Position numbers and translations under genes: made by a program
NCBI GenBank assembly: GCA_024685275.1
Contig: JAIKVY010000142.1
Span: 1 to 37,611, forward strand
Source of the DNA: Clostridia bacterium
GTDB lineage: Bacteria; Bacillota; Clostridia; Christensenellales; DTU072
Direction of reading: 5' to 3'
Length of the DNA: 37,611 nucleotides
In this document: positions 7,901-16,149 of the stretch, piece after piece
Position numbering within the stretch: the stretch's first letter is position 1
Layout: every line of letters starts with the position of its first letter
The notes under the pieces: generated by a model
What the model saw: the letters and a program-made list of their open reading frames with translations, nothing else
What the model was told of the DNA's origin: nothing
Database searches by the model: none

Positions 7901-8512
7901 TCACTTTATTTCACAGAATGCTTTTAAAATTTTTAAACCAACTTCTCCACTCTTTTCTGGGTGAAATTGACATCCAAATACATTATCTTTTTGAACTGAT
8001 GCAGTTACCGTTGTCCCATATTGACAAGTAGCTGTTATATATTTTTCACAATCAACTGCCATATATGAATGAACGAAATATACGTATTCTTCTATATCTA
8101 AGTATTTGTATATTGGTGATGCATTTTTATATTCAAGTTTATTCCATCCAATTTGAGGAATTTTAAGGTTAGGATCTATAACCCCTTTAAGTGGCTTTAC
8201 ACTTCCAGGTATTAAACCTAAACCAGTATAATATCCATTTTCATAACTGTCATTAAAAAGCATTTGCATTCCTAAGCAAATACCAAGTAGTGGTTTACCT
8301 TTTTCACATTGGTTAATAACTACTTTATCTAAATTCATATCTCTTAATTTGTTTACAGCATCGCAAAAAGCTCCCACTCCTGGAAGAACAATCTTTTCAC
8401 TATTTTCAATAACATTAATATCGCTTGTTACGATTACATCAACTCCAATTTTTTTGAAAGATGATTTTAATGAAAATAGATTGCCAACACCGTAATCAAT
8501 AATAGTTATCAT
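7901..8512 (-). CDS. hisH: Imidazole glycerol phosphate synthase glutaminase subunit, 203 aa
   Basis: A class I glutamine amidotransferase that hydrolyses glutamine and channels ammonia into HisF. The nucleophile elbow is PLLGICLGMQMLF (Cys about residue 79). The catalytic His and Glu are in CQFHPEKSGEVG near residue 185. The N-terminal DYGVGNLFSL is diagnostic for HisH. The ATG overlaps the last base of the hisB stop (TAATG arrangement). Confidence 0.97.
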   Translation of the reverse strand: MITIIDYGVGNLFSLKSSFKKIGVDVIVTSDINVIENSEKIVLPGVGAFCDAVNKLRDMNLDKVVINQCEKGKPLLGICLGMQMLFNDSYENGYYTGLGLIPGSVKPLKGVIDPNLKIPQIGWNKLEYKNASPIYKYLDIEEYVYFVHSYMAVDCEKYITATCQYGTTVTASVQKDNVFGCQFHPEKSGEVGLKILKAFCEIK

Positions 8513-9099
8513 TAAATTTTTCCTTTTGTTGATGGAATTGAATCAGCATTATCTGGATCAATTTTTACTGCTTCTTTTATTGTTCTAGCTGCGCTCTTAA
8601 ATGCAGATTCTACAATGTGGTGCGAGTTAGTTCCTGAAAATTGTTTAAAATGTAATGAACATTCTGCTTTTCTTACAAAAGCCGTCCAAAATTCTTCAAC
8701 TAATTCAGTATCAAATGTTCCAATTTTTTGTGATGGAATTTCTAGACCAAAGCCAAGGTAGCTTCTACCTGAAAAATCAACAGCTGTTAAAACTAATGCT
8801 TCATCCATAGGTAAACAAAAATTACCATATCTATATATGCCTTTCTTATCTCCTAGTGCTTTATTAAATGCTTCTCCTAAGCATATACCTACATCTTCAA
8901 CAGTGTGGTGATCATCAACAAATGTATCGCCTTTACATTTTACTTCTAAATCAAAGTTACCGTGTTTAGAAAATAATGTAAGCATGTGATCTAAAAATCC
9001 ACATCCTGTGTCAATTTTAGAATTACCTTTACCTTCAATACAAAGCTTTAAGGTAATATCAGTTTCATATGTAGTTCTTTTTATTTCAGCTGTTCTCAT
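8512..9099 (-). CDS. hisB: Imidazoleglycerol-phosphate dehydratase, 195 aa
   Basis: Dehydrates IGP to imidazole acetol phosphate. The manganese-binding motifs are present: GFLDHML with DDHHTVEDVGICLG in the first half, and SHHIVESAFKSAART in the second. It is monofunctional, with no HAD histidinol-phosphatase domain, consistent with a separate hisK downstream. The start overlaps the hisC stop by 4 bases. Confidence 0.97.
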   Translation of the reverse strand: MRTAEIKRTTYETDITLKLCIEGKGNSKIDTGCGFLDHMLTLFSKHGNFDLEVKCKGDTFVDDHHTVEDVGICLGEAFNKALGDKKGIYRYGNFCLPMDEALVLTAVDFSGRSYLGFGLEIPSQKIGTFDTELVEEFWTAFVRKAECSLHFKQFSGTNSHHIVESAFKSAARTIKEAVKIDPDNADSIPSTKGKI

Positions 9100-10160
9100 T
9101 TTAATTCCTCCAAAATATTTTTTGTTTCTTCAATTAATTTTTCCATTTGATTTTTACTGCCTATTGTTATTCTAACATATTCACGTAATCTATCTTTATC
9201 AAAATATCTAACTAAAATTTTTCTTTGTCTTAATTTAGTATACAACTCAAAACCAGATATTTTATCATTTTTAACAAAAATAAAGTTTGATTTTGAATTC
9301 AAACAATCAAATCCTAGATTTTTTAATGCTTCTACTGTGTATTCTCTGGTAGTTATAATGGTTGAAATATTACCTTGTGTATATTCTTCATCATTAATAA
9401 CACCACAAGCAAGCGCTAAAGAAATTTTATTAATATTATATGGATTTAATGAATATTTGTATAAATTCAAATCTTTTATTATTTCCTCGTTTGCTATCCC
9501 AAACCCTACTCTTGCGCCCGCCAAAGACCTAGATTTTGAAAATGTTTGAACGATTAGTAAATTATCATATTGTTCAACTAAATTAATTGCACTATCTGCT
9601 CCAAAATCAACATATGCTTCATCGACTATTACTAATCTATTTCTGTTACTACTAACTATTCTTTCTATTTCTTTTAATGAAATAGCTATACCTGTTGGAG
9701 CATTTGGATTTGCAATAACGATATTTTCTTTTGAGTTAATAAGGCTTTCTATATCTATTGTATAGTCTTTTTTAAGTGGAATTTCTTTGTATTTAGCTCC
9801 TGATATTTTGGCATAGACTCCATAAAAGCCATATGTGATATCACAAAATACAAATCCATTATCTTTAAATGACATGAATGCAAGATATAATATTTCATCT
9901 GAACCATTACCTACAATAATATTCTTTTCAGTTAAATTATTTGTTAATTTAGATGCAAAAGTTTTTCTTAATTCTGTGCATTCTGGATCTGGATATAGAT
10001 TAAGTTTATTAAGCACTTTTGTTGCTTCTTCAATCGCCTTATTTGAAGGTGGAAATGGAGATTCATTTGTATTAAGTTTTATTAAACTATCAATCTTTGG
10101 TTGTTCACCTGGTACGTATGGTTTAATTGATAAATAATCTTTTGATAAAAATTTACTCAT
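9096..10160 (-). CDS. hisC: Histidinol-phosphate aminotransferase, 354 aa
   Basis: A PLP-dependent fold-type I aminotransferase that converts imidazole acetol phosphate and glutamate into histidinol phosphate. The N terminus has the typical KPYVPGEQP and LNTNESPFPPS. The PLP-binding Asp is in IVDEAYVDFG, and the Schiff-base Lys in QTFSKSRSLAGARVGF. The start is placed at the ATG preceded by TTTGGAGG rather than the farther upstream ATG that extends into hisD. With this start the gene overlaps hisD by 8 bases. Confidence 0.95.
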   Translation of the reverse strand: MSKFLSKDYLSIKPYVPGEQPKIDSLIKLNTNESPFPPSNKAIEEATKVLNKLNLYPDPECTELRKTFASKLTNNLTEKNIIVGNGSDEILYLAFMSFKDNGFVFCDITYGFYGVYAKISGAKYKEIPLKKDYTIDIESLINSKENIVIANPNAPTGIAISLKEIERIVSSNRNRLVIVDEAYVDFGADSAINLVEQYDNLLIVQTFSKSRSLAGARVGFGIANEEIIKDLNLYKYSLNPYNINKISLALACGVINDEEYTQGNISTIITTREYTVEALKNLGFDCLNSKSNFIFVKNDKISGFELYTKLRQRKILVRYFDKDRLREYVRITIGSKNQMEKLIEETKNILEELK

Positions 10161-11430
10161 CTGTTTCCTCCAAACGAACAAGTGCGCTTTTCGCATGTCC
10201 AGTTAAACCTTCTTTATTAGCAAAATATGCAATTGATTTAGCACATTTTTTAAATGCATTATCCGTGTAATACGCAAATTGTGTCTTTTTTATAAAATCA
10301 TCAACTGATAATGGACTTGAAAATCTAGCAGTTCCACATGTTGGTAATGTATGATTTGGTCCAGCATAATAATCTCCTAATACTTCAGCACTAAATCTTC
10401 CTAAAAATACTGATCCTGCATTTTTAACTTTTTCAAGCAAAGAAAATGGATCATCTGTTGATATTTCTAAGTGTTCTGGTGCAATTATATTTGCTAAATC
10501 TATACCATCATCCATTGAAGCAACTAAAACTATTCTTCCATTGTTATCTATTGATGCTTTTGCAATTTCTTTCCTCTTTAATTTTTCTACTTGGTTATAT
10601 ACTTCTTTTTCAACCTTGTTTGCTAATTCTTTTGAATCTGTTATAAGAATAGCTCTTGCATTTTTATCATGTTCAGCTTGTGATAATAAATCAGCAGCAA
10701 CAAATTTTGGATTTGATTTACCATCTGCTAAAATTGTTATTTCACTTGGCCCTGCTATCATATCAATTGAAACAATTCCATATACTTGGCGTTTTGCTTC
10801 AGCTACAAATATATTTCCAGGCCCTACAATTTTATCTACCTTTTTAACTGTTTCTGTTCCATATGCTAAAGCAGCGATTGCTTGAGCCCCACCCATTTTA
10901 TATATTTTATCAACACCAGCTATTTTTGCTGCAGCTAAAATGACTTCGTTAATCGTTCCATCTTTTCTTGGTGGTGTAGCTATACATATTTCACTTACTC
11001 CTGCGATTTTTGCCGGTATTGCATTCATTAATACTGTTGATGGGTATGCTGCTGTTCCTCCTGGAACATACAATCCTGCTCTTTCAATTGGAATAATCTT
11101 TTGTCCAATTGTTGTATTCTTTGTTTTTAAAGTAAACCCTTTTCTAACTTGCTTTGAGTGAAATCTTTTAATATTCTTAGCACTTTTTTCTAATATTTTA
11201 ATAAATTTTTTTGGAACAGAATTATATGCTTTTTCTATTTCTTCATCTGTAACTAAAAGATTTGTTAAATTAACTTTATCGAATTTTAATTCATATTCTA
11301 ATAAAGCTTTATCACCATTTTCTTTAATGTTGTTGATAACTCCTGTTACAATATCTGAAACATCTTGTTTTTCAGCAACCTTAATTGTTTTTAATTCTTC
11401 AATATATTCTTCTTTCTTTAGTATTTTCAT
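10153..11430 (-). CDS. hisD: Histidinol dehydrogenase, 425 aa
   Basis: Zinc enzyme that oxidises histidinol to histidine in two NAD-dependent steps. Characteristic blocks are PGGTAAYPSTVLM, VDKIVGPGNIFVAEAKR, DMIAGPSEITILAD and DLLSQAEHDKNA (zinc-site Gln and His), then APEHLEI and AGPNHTLPTCGTARF (catalytic region). The length is typical. It sits 13 bases after hisG, and its end overlaps hisC. Confidence 0.97.
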   Translation of the reverse strand: MKILKKEEYIEELKTIKVAEKQDVSDIVTGVINNIKENGDKALLEYELKFDKVNLTNLLVTDEEIEKAYNSVPKKFIKILEKSAKNIKRFHSKQVRKGFTLKTKNTTIGQKIIPIERAGLYVPGGTAAYPSTVLMNAIPAKIAGVSEICIATPPRKDGTINEVILAAAKIAGVDKIYKMGGAQAIAALAYGTETVKKVDKIVGPGNIFVAEAKRQVYGIVSIDMIAGPSEITILADGKSNPKFVAADLLSQAEHDKNARAILITDSKELANKVEKEVYNQVEKLKRKEIAKASIDNNGRIVLVASMDDGIDLANIIAPEHLEISTDDPFSLLEKVKNAGSVFLGRFSAEVLGDYYAGPNHTLPTCGTARFSSPLSVDDFIKKTQFAYYTDNAFKKCAKSIAYFANKEGLTGHAKSALVRLEETDE

Positions 11431-11443
11431 ATTGTTTCCTTTA

Positions 11444-12061
11444 TTAAATCAATGGTTTAATCTTACTAATCATTTCTTCAATACATTCTGTATTAAACTT
11501 ATATGATGACTTATTTGCAATTAGTCTTGCAGAAATATTCACAATTGTATCAATAACTTCAAGATTATTTTCTTTTAAAGTTTTCCCTGTTTCTACTATA
11601 TCTACAATAACATCGCTTAAATTTAAAATTGGAGCAATTTCAATTGAACCATTTAAGTGAATTATATCTATATCTCTTCCTAATGATGAATAATAATCAT
11701 TAGCAATATTAACAAACTTTGTAGCTACTTTAAGTGTCTTTCTTGGATCAATTATTTTATCTTTTGGGGCAGCTACTGCCATTCTACAAATACCACGCTT
11801 TAAATCTAATAATTCATATACATCAGGTTTATATTCAAGTAATATATCTTTTCCAGCTATACCAATATCAGCAGCTCCTCTTTCAACATATATTGCTACA
11901 TCAGATGGTTTTACCCAAAAATACCTAACTTGTTTTTCTTCATTTTCAAATATTAGTTTTCTGCTATTTTCTAAGACAGCAGGACATTCATATCCAGCTT
12001 CCTCAAATAATTGATATATTTTTTCACCTAATCTTCCCTTTGGTAATGCAATATTAATCAT
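11444..12061 (-). CDS. hisG: ATP phosphoribosyltransferase, short form, 205 aa
   Basis: Commits ATP and PRPP to histidine synthesis. The N terminus MINIALPKGRLGEKI and the motif RGAADIGIAGKDIL are diagnostic. DIVETGKTLKENNLE, near residue 160, carries the PRPP-binding loop. It is the short HisG_S form without the C-terminal regulatory domain, so it needs HisZ, which is encoded directly upstream (9-base gap). Confidence 0.97.
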   Translation of the reverse strand: MINIALPKGRLGEKIYQLFEEAGYECPAVLENSRKLIFENEEKQVRYFWVKPSDVAIYVERGAADIGIAGKDILLEYKPDVYELLDLKRGICRMAVAAPKDKIIDPRKTLKVATKFVNIANDYYSSLGRDIDIIHLNGSIEIAPILNLSDVIVDIVETGKTLKENNLEVIDTIVNISARLIANKSSYKFNTECIEEMISKIKPLI

Positions 12062-12070
12062 ATTTATTCC

Positions 12071-13120
12071 TTATAGTTTTATAATCTTTCCATATCTTAG
12101 ATTTTCAGGTATTGTTTTTTCAACAAGAACTTTTAAACCATCTTCTCTAAATGCTGTTACTTTTTTATCTAATTCTATTATATTTGACTTTTCATTATAT
12201 ATAACAAGAATATCAACATCTAAATCCACAATTTCTTCTTTTAATTCATCCAAATAAATAGCAAAACCAATAGCTTTAGAATTACGACGCATTTTCTTTA
12301 GTAATAAGTTGTATTGTCCACCGAATAAAACACATTTTGGAATGTTTCTTATAAAGCCTTGGAATACTATTCCATTATAGTACCTCATATCATTAACTAC
12401 AGAAAAATCAAGTCTTAATCCTTCTTCGCCAATGATAGATATTATTGTTTCTAATTCACTTAATGGCTTTTTTATTGATTCATTTGAAAATGCTTTTAAT
12501 TTATTAATCATGTCAGTTGGTTTTCCATTACAAGCCATTAATAATTTAATTAATTCACAATTATCTTTTGTTACTTCTTCTTCACTTAAAATATTTTCTG
12601 CATCAGCAATATTTTTATTGCTAAAACATTCAAGTAATCTAGTTTTTGAATTCATTGATATTCCAGCATCATCTAATACTGCAGAAATAATACCTAAGTG
12701 TGAAATATCTAAAACATATTCATTAGATATTGTTTTTAATGCTTCTCTAGCAAGTTTAATAACTTCACTTATTTCATATTCACCTAAAGAACCAATACAT
12801 TCAAGTCCTGATTGCATTATTTCTTTAAATGATTTTGTTTCTCCAGAAACTCTATATACATTTTCATTGTAATATACTTTATATACTAAATTTTCAATAT
12901 CTTTTGTACTTTTCACAATAGATAAAGTAACATCTGGTTTAAGCGCCATAAGTTTTCCATTAGTATCAGTAAAAGTAATTATGTTATCAGAAGTAAGAAA
13001 ACTTTTATTTTTTACATACGTATCATATTCCTCAAATTTTCCCATTTTGAAACGCATGTAACCATATTTTTCATATAACTTACTTAAGTTTAAAACATAT
13101 CTATTTTCAAAAGATAACAT
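12071..13120 (-). CDS. hisZ: ATP phosphoribosyltransferase regulatory subunit, 349 aa
   Basis: A HisRS-like paralogue that forms an octamer with short HisG and provides feedback inhibition by histidine. The class II synthetase catalytic-core motifs are recognisable in relaxed form: MLSFENRYVLNLSKLYEKYGY, ALKPDVTLSIVKSTK, VYRVSGE, and YYNGIVFQGF near residue 235. It lacks the anticodon-binding domain of true HisRS. It begins one base after the yerC stop, so the two are probably coupled. Confidence 0.92.
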   Translation of the reverse strand: MLSFENRYVLNLSKLYEKYGYMRFKMGKFEEYDTYVKNKSFLTSDNIITFTDTNGKLMALKPDVTLSIVKSTKDIENLVYKVYYNENVYRVSGETKSFKEIMQSGLECIGSLGEYEISEVIKLAREALKTISNEYVLDISHLGIISAVLDDAGISMNSKTRLLECFSNKNIADAENILSEEEVTKDNCELIKLLMACNGKPTDMINKLKAFSNESIKKPLSELETIISIIGEEGLRLDFSVVNDMRYYNGIVFQGFIRNIPKCVLFGGQYNLLLKKMRRNSKAIGFAIYLDELKEEIVDLDVDILVIYNEKSNIIELDKKVTAFREDGLKVLVEKTIPENLRYGKIIKL

Positions 13121-13121
13121 T

Positions 13122-13409
13122 TTATTTCTTTCCTTTTAATTTAGATAAGGCAAGTTTATACCCTTCTCCATATTGAAGACATCTATTTACTCTGCTAATA
13201 GTCGCAGCACTTGCTCCAGTTTTAGCTGTTATTTCGTTATATATCTTTTTATCTTCAAGCAATTTTGCAACTTCGAATCTTTGAGCCATATCTTGTATTT
13301 CTTTTATAGTACATAAATCACCTAAAAAAGCAGAAAATTCATCAGCTGTTTTAAGTTTAGACATAACTTCAAATAATTCTTTTGCATCTTCTAAATATTT
13401 TTGTGTCAT
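13122..13409 (-). CDS. yerC: TrpR/YerC-family repressor, likely histidine operon regulator, 95 aa
   Basis: A TrpR-fold helix-turn-helix protein. The recognition region is EITAKTGASAATISRVNRCL (about residues 60-79), with the YerC signature KEIQDMAQRFEVAKLL before it. The start is set at the ATG preceded by GGAGG 6 bases upstream; a farther upstream ATG exists but has no Shine-Dalgarno. In Firmicutes the orthologous HisR/YerC has been proposed from comparative genomics to repress histidine genes. Here it is the first gene of the complete his operon, and a palindrome sits in the promoter just upstream. An autoregulated his repressor is therefore the natural inference. Confidence 0.88.
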   Translation of the reverse strand: MTQKYLEDAKELFEVMSKLKTADEFSAFLGDLCTIKEIQDMAQRFEVAKLLEDKKIYNEITAKTGASAATISRVNRCLQYGEGYKLALSKLKGKK

Positions 13410-13444
13410 TACCAACCTCCGCTTTAGCATTTTAATACTTTAAT

Positions 13445-13473
13445 ATTTTAGCACGCTAAATTATGACAGTCAA
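13445..13473 (-). promoter_or_regulatory. SigA-type promoter of the his operon
   Basis: On the minus strand: -35 TTGACT (13468-13473), a 17-base spacer, -10 TAAAAT (13445-13450). Transcription would start near 13438, about 29 bases before the yerC ATG. Confidence 0.8.
13447..13460. promoter_or_regulatory. Candidate HisR/YerC operator inside the his promoter
   Basis: TTTAGC and GCTAAA arms around a 2-base centre form a 14-bp palindrome that overlaps the spacer and -10 box, an ideal place for repression. A further half-site TTTAGCAT lies at 13423-13430 in the leader. The assignment to the adjacent yerC product is inferred from position. Confidence 0.65.
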
Positions 13474-13493
13474 ACAAATGGATTATTATTTTT

Positions 13494-13529
13494 AAAAAAA
13501 GAGGGCACATTTTATTATTTTGTACCCTC
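13494..13529 (-). terminator. Intrinsic terminator after pnp
   Basis: GAGGGcACA (13501-13509) pairs with TGTaCCCTC (13521-13529). It is read on the minus strand and followed by seven T residues (13494-13500). It ends rpsO-pnp and separates it from the his promoter. Confidence 0.85.
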
Positions 13530-13555
13530 TTGAAATTTAAGAATTTTTATTGATA

Positions 13556-15643
13556 TTAGAATTTCTTAATAAGTTTTAAATCAATTTCTTTCTTATCGTT
13601 TATTCTAATAACTTGTGCCTTAACATAATCACCAATATTTAATACATCTTCAACTCTTTCTACTCTATCTTTAGATAATTTTGAAATATGAATTAATGCA
13701 TTCTTTGATGGATTAATTTCAATTAAAGCACCCTTTCCTGCAAGTATTCTTACTACTGGGCCTTCAACATAATCACCAACTTCTGGATCTTTAGCAATAG
13801 AAAGAATAATCTTCTTAGCTGCTTGTAATTTATCCATATCTAAGCCAGCAACAAATACTTTGCCTGAATCATCGATATCAATCTTTACTCCAGTTTGTTC
13901 GATAATCTTGTTAATTACTTTTCCACCAGAACCAATTACATCTTTAATCTTATTAGGATCAATTTCAAATGAAATGATCTTTGGTGCATATTGACTTAAT
14001 TCTTTTCTTGGTTCAGGAATTACTTCAAGTATCTTTCCTAAAATAAATAATCTACCTTCTCTAGCTTGAGCTAAAGCTGTTCTTAAAATATTTTCATCAA
14101 TACCTTTAATTTTGATATCCATTTGTATTGCTGTAATACCATCTTTGGTACCAGCAACTTTAAAGTCCATATCACCATAGAAATCTTCAAGTCCTTGAAT
14201 ATCGCTCATTACTGAAACTTTATTATTAGCTTCATCTTTGATTAATCCCATAGCAATACCAGCAACTGGAGCTTTGATTGGAACACCTGCATCCATTAAA
14301 GCGATAGTTGAACCACATACTGATGCTTGGCTTGTTGAACCATTACTTGAAATAACCTCACTAACTGTTCTAATAGCATATGGGAAACATTCTTCAGATG
14401 GTAATACTGGAAGTAATGCTCTTTCAGCTAATGCTCCATGTCCGATTTCTCTTCTACCAGGGCTCTTTAAAGGTTTAGCCTCTCCTGTAGAATATGGAGG
14501 CATGTTATAATGATGCATGTAACGTTTAAATGAATCATCATCAAGACCTTCTAATTTTTGAACCTCACTAATAGAACCTAATGTTAAAGTTGTTAATACT
14601 TGAGTTTGTCCTCTTGTGAATACACCTGAACCATGAACTCTTGGTAAAATACCAGCTTCAACCCAAATTGGTCTGATTTCTTTTAATGTTCTTCCATCTG
14701 GTCTAATTCCTTCTTCAGAAATTCTCTTTCTAACATATGCTTTTTTCATAGCATATACAACATCAGCTACATATCCTAAATCATCTGGATAAATCTCAGC
14801 GAAGTGATCCATGATTTCTTTTGTAACTTTATCTTCATAAATTTGTCTTTCTGTTCTATCAAAGATAGCAAAAATACTTGCAATCTTTTCATCAGAATAT
14901 GCTTTAACTGCTTCTTCTAATTCTTCTGGAGCATGTCTTAATTCAACATCAAGTTTTGGCTTTCCAACTTCTTTAGTAATTTCTTCAATCCATGCAACGA
15001 TTTTCTTAATTTCTTCGTGTCCAAATAAAATAGCACCAAGCATTTCTTCTTCAGAAACTTCATTTGCACCTGCTTCAACCATCATAATAGCATCTTTAGT
15101 TCCTGCTAATGAAAGATTGATTAAACTTCTTTCTTTTTGTTCATTGTTTGGATTTATTATGTATTCGCCATCAACATATCCTACAATAACTGAACCTGTT
15201 GGTCCATTCCAAGGAATATCTGATACGCTTAAAGCAATACTTGAACCAATCATTCCATATACTTCTGGTGGAATTTCAGTATCAACACTAAGTGGTGTTA
15301 CAACAACTGCAACATCATTAAATAATCCCTTTGGAAATAAAGGTCTTATAGGCCTATCAATTAATCTTGATACCAAAATTGCCTTATCGCTTGGTTTTCC
15401 TTCTCTCTTCTTAAATCCACCAGGAATCTTTCCTACAGAATACATTTTTTCTTCAAAATCTACTCCTAAAGGGAAAAAGTCAATACCTGGCTTAGGTTCT
15501 TTAGCCATTGTTACGTTTACCATAACAACAGTATCGCCACATCTTACAAACACCTCTCCATTACTCTGCTGGCAATACCCACCGATTTCTGCAGTAACCT
15601 CTCTGCCACCGATTGTAGTTTTAAAAATTCTACTTTCCTTCAT
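13556..15643 (-). CDS. pnp: Polyribonucleotide nucleotidyltransferase (PNPase), 695 aa
   Basis: A phosphorolytic 3'-5' exoribonuclease, and a polymerase in reverse, that degrades mRNA. Two RNase PH domains (about residues 1-215 and 310-540) flank the alpha-helical linker. A KH domain with the GSGGK loop (KDVIGSGGKVINKI) and a C-terminal S1 domain ending DLKLIKKF follow. The catalytic second PH domain shows QGLEDFYGDMDFKVAGT. The start is placed at the ATG with AAGGAG upstream (MKESRIF), not the farther ATG inside the rpsO terminator region. Length is normal. It follows rpsO, as in many bacteria, but with an intrinsic terminator between them. Confidence 0.97.
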   Translation of the reverse strand: MKESRIFKTTIGGREVTAEIGGYCQQSNGEVFVRCGDTVVMVNVTMAKEPKPGIDFFPLGVDFEEKMYSVGKIPGGFKKREGKPSDKAILVSRLIDRPIRPLFPKGLFNDVAVVVTPLSVDTEIPPEVYGMIGSSIALSVSDIPWNGPTGSVIVGYVDGEYIINPNNEQKERSLINLSLAGTKDAIMMVEAGANEVSEEEMLGAILFGHEEIKKIVAWIEEITKEVGKPKLDVELRHAPEELEEAVKAYSDEKIASIFAIFDRTERQIYEDKVTKEIMDHFAEIYPDDLGYVADVVYAMKKAYVRKRISEEGIRPDGRTLKEIRPIWVEAGILPRVHGSGVFTRGQTQVLTTLTLGSISEVQKLEGLDDDSFKRYMHHYNMPPYSTGEAKPLKSPGRREIGHGALAERALLPVLPSEECFPYAIRTVSEVISSNGSTSQASVCGSTIALMDAGVPIKAPVAGIAMGLIKDEANNKVSVMSDIQGLEDFYGDMDFKVAGTKDGITAIQMDIKIKGIDENILRTALAQAREGRLFILGKILEVIPEPRKELSQYAPKIISFEIDPNKIKDVIGSGGKVINKIIEQTGVKIDIDDSGKVFVAGLDMDKLQAAKKIILSIAKDPEVGDYVEGPVVRILAGKGALIEINPSKNALIHISKLSKDRVERVEDVLNIGDYVKAQVIRINDKKEIDLKLIKKF

Positions 15644-15679
15644 CTGTTTTCTCCTTAAATATATATTTTTTTTGTTTGC

Positions 15680-15717
15680 TAAAATAAGAAAAGGGACTGT
15701 CATGTTTGACAATCCCT
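15680..15717 (-). terminator. Intrinsic terminator between rpsO and pnp
   Basis: AGGGACTGTCA (15692-15702) pairs with TGACAATCCCT (15707-15717) with one mismatch and a 4-base loop. On the minus strand it is followed by TTTTCTTATTTT. No separate pnp promoter is obvious after it, so partial read-through probably sets pnp level relative to rpsO. Confidence 0.82.
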
Positions 15718-15732
15718 GACGCTTTTATTTTT

Positions 15733-16002
15733 TTATTTTCTTAAACCTAATTTTTCTATAAGTGCTCTATAACGTTCGATATCTGTATTCTTTAAATAAG
15801 CTAACAAACTCTTTCTTTTACCAACCATCATTTGTAAGCCCTTATTTGAACTAAAGTCTTTATGATGTTTTTGTAAATGATCATAGTTTAAGTGTTCAAT
15901 TCTTAAAGTTAAAAGCGCGATTTGAACTTCTGGAGAACCTGTGTCTCCTGGCTTTGTGCCATACATTTCGATTACTTGTTGTTTTGTTAATGTTCTATCC
16001 AT
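15733..16002 (-). CDS. rpsO: 30S ribosomal protein S15, 89 aa
   Basis: A primary 16S rRNA-binding protein that organises the platform of the small subunit. The diagnostic stretches [39 protein letters not shown] and [12 protein letters not shown] are present. The start at the ATG after GGAGG gives exactly the canonical 89 residues; the ATG four codons upstream overlaps the ribosome binding site. Its leader, about 105 bases from the predicted promoter, is AT-rich. I see no clear S15 pseudoknot motif by eye. Confidence 0.97.
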   Translation of the reverse strand: MDRTLTKQQVIEMYGTKPGDTGSPEVQIALLTLRIEHLNYDHLQKHHKDFSSNKGLQMMVGKRKSLLAYLKNTDIERYRALIEKLGLRK

Positions 16003-16113
16003 GTTTTCCTCCATATTGAATAAAATAATTCACCAAGAGCAAAGAAAAAATTAATGTTTCAAGAGGATTAATATAATTCCTTGCAAAGGTATCGATAAAT
16101 AATAACATAGTTA

Positions 16114-16142
16114 TATTTATTTGTAAAATAAAATATTGACAA
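16114..16142 (-). promoter_or_regulatory. SigA-type promoter for rpsO-pnp
   Basis: Minus strand: TTGTCA (16137-16142), a 17-base spacer, TAAATA (16114-16119). It lies immediately after the stop of the endonuclease IV-like gene, with no terminator visible between them. Confidence 0.65.
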
Positions 16143-16149
16143 AAAATTA

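Noticed and set aside
10446..11161. Several plus-strand ORFs inside hisD and similar antisense ORFs elsewhere (for example 30226-30864, 33212-33754, 35576-36343)
   Set aside because: They lie wholly within well-identified minus-strand genes, lack ribosome binding sites, and show the odd composition of shadow frames.
13410..13444. T-box or histidine-rich leader peptide before the his operon
   Set aside because: The leader is only about 29 bases and contains no run of His codons. Repressor control fits better.
16003..16113. S15 autoregulatory RNA structure in the rpsO leader
   Set aside because: The leader could hold one, but no stem or pseudoknot typical of known S15-binding leaders could be identified by eye.
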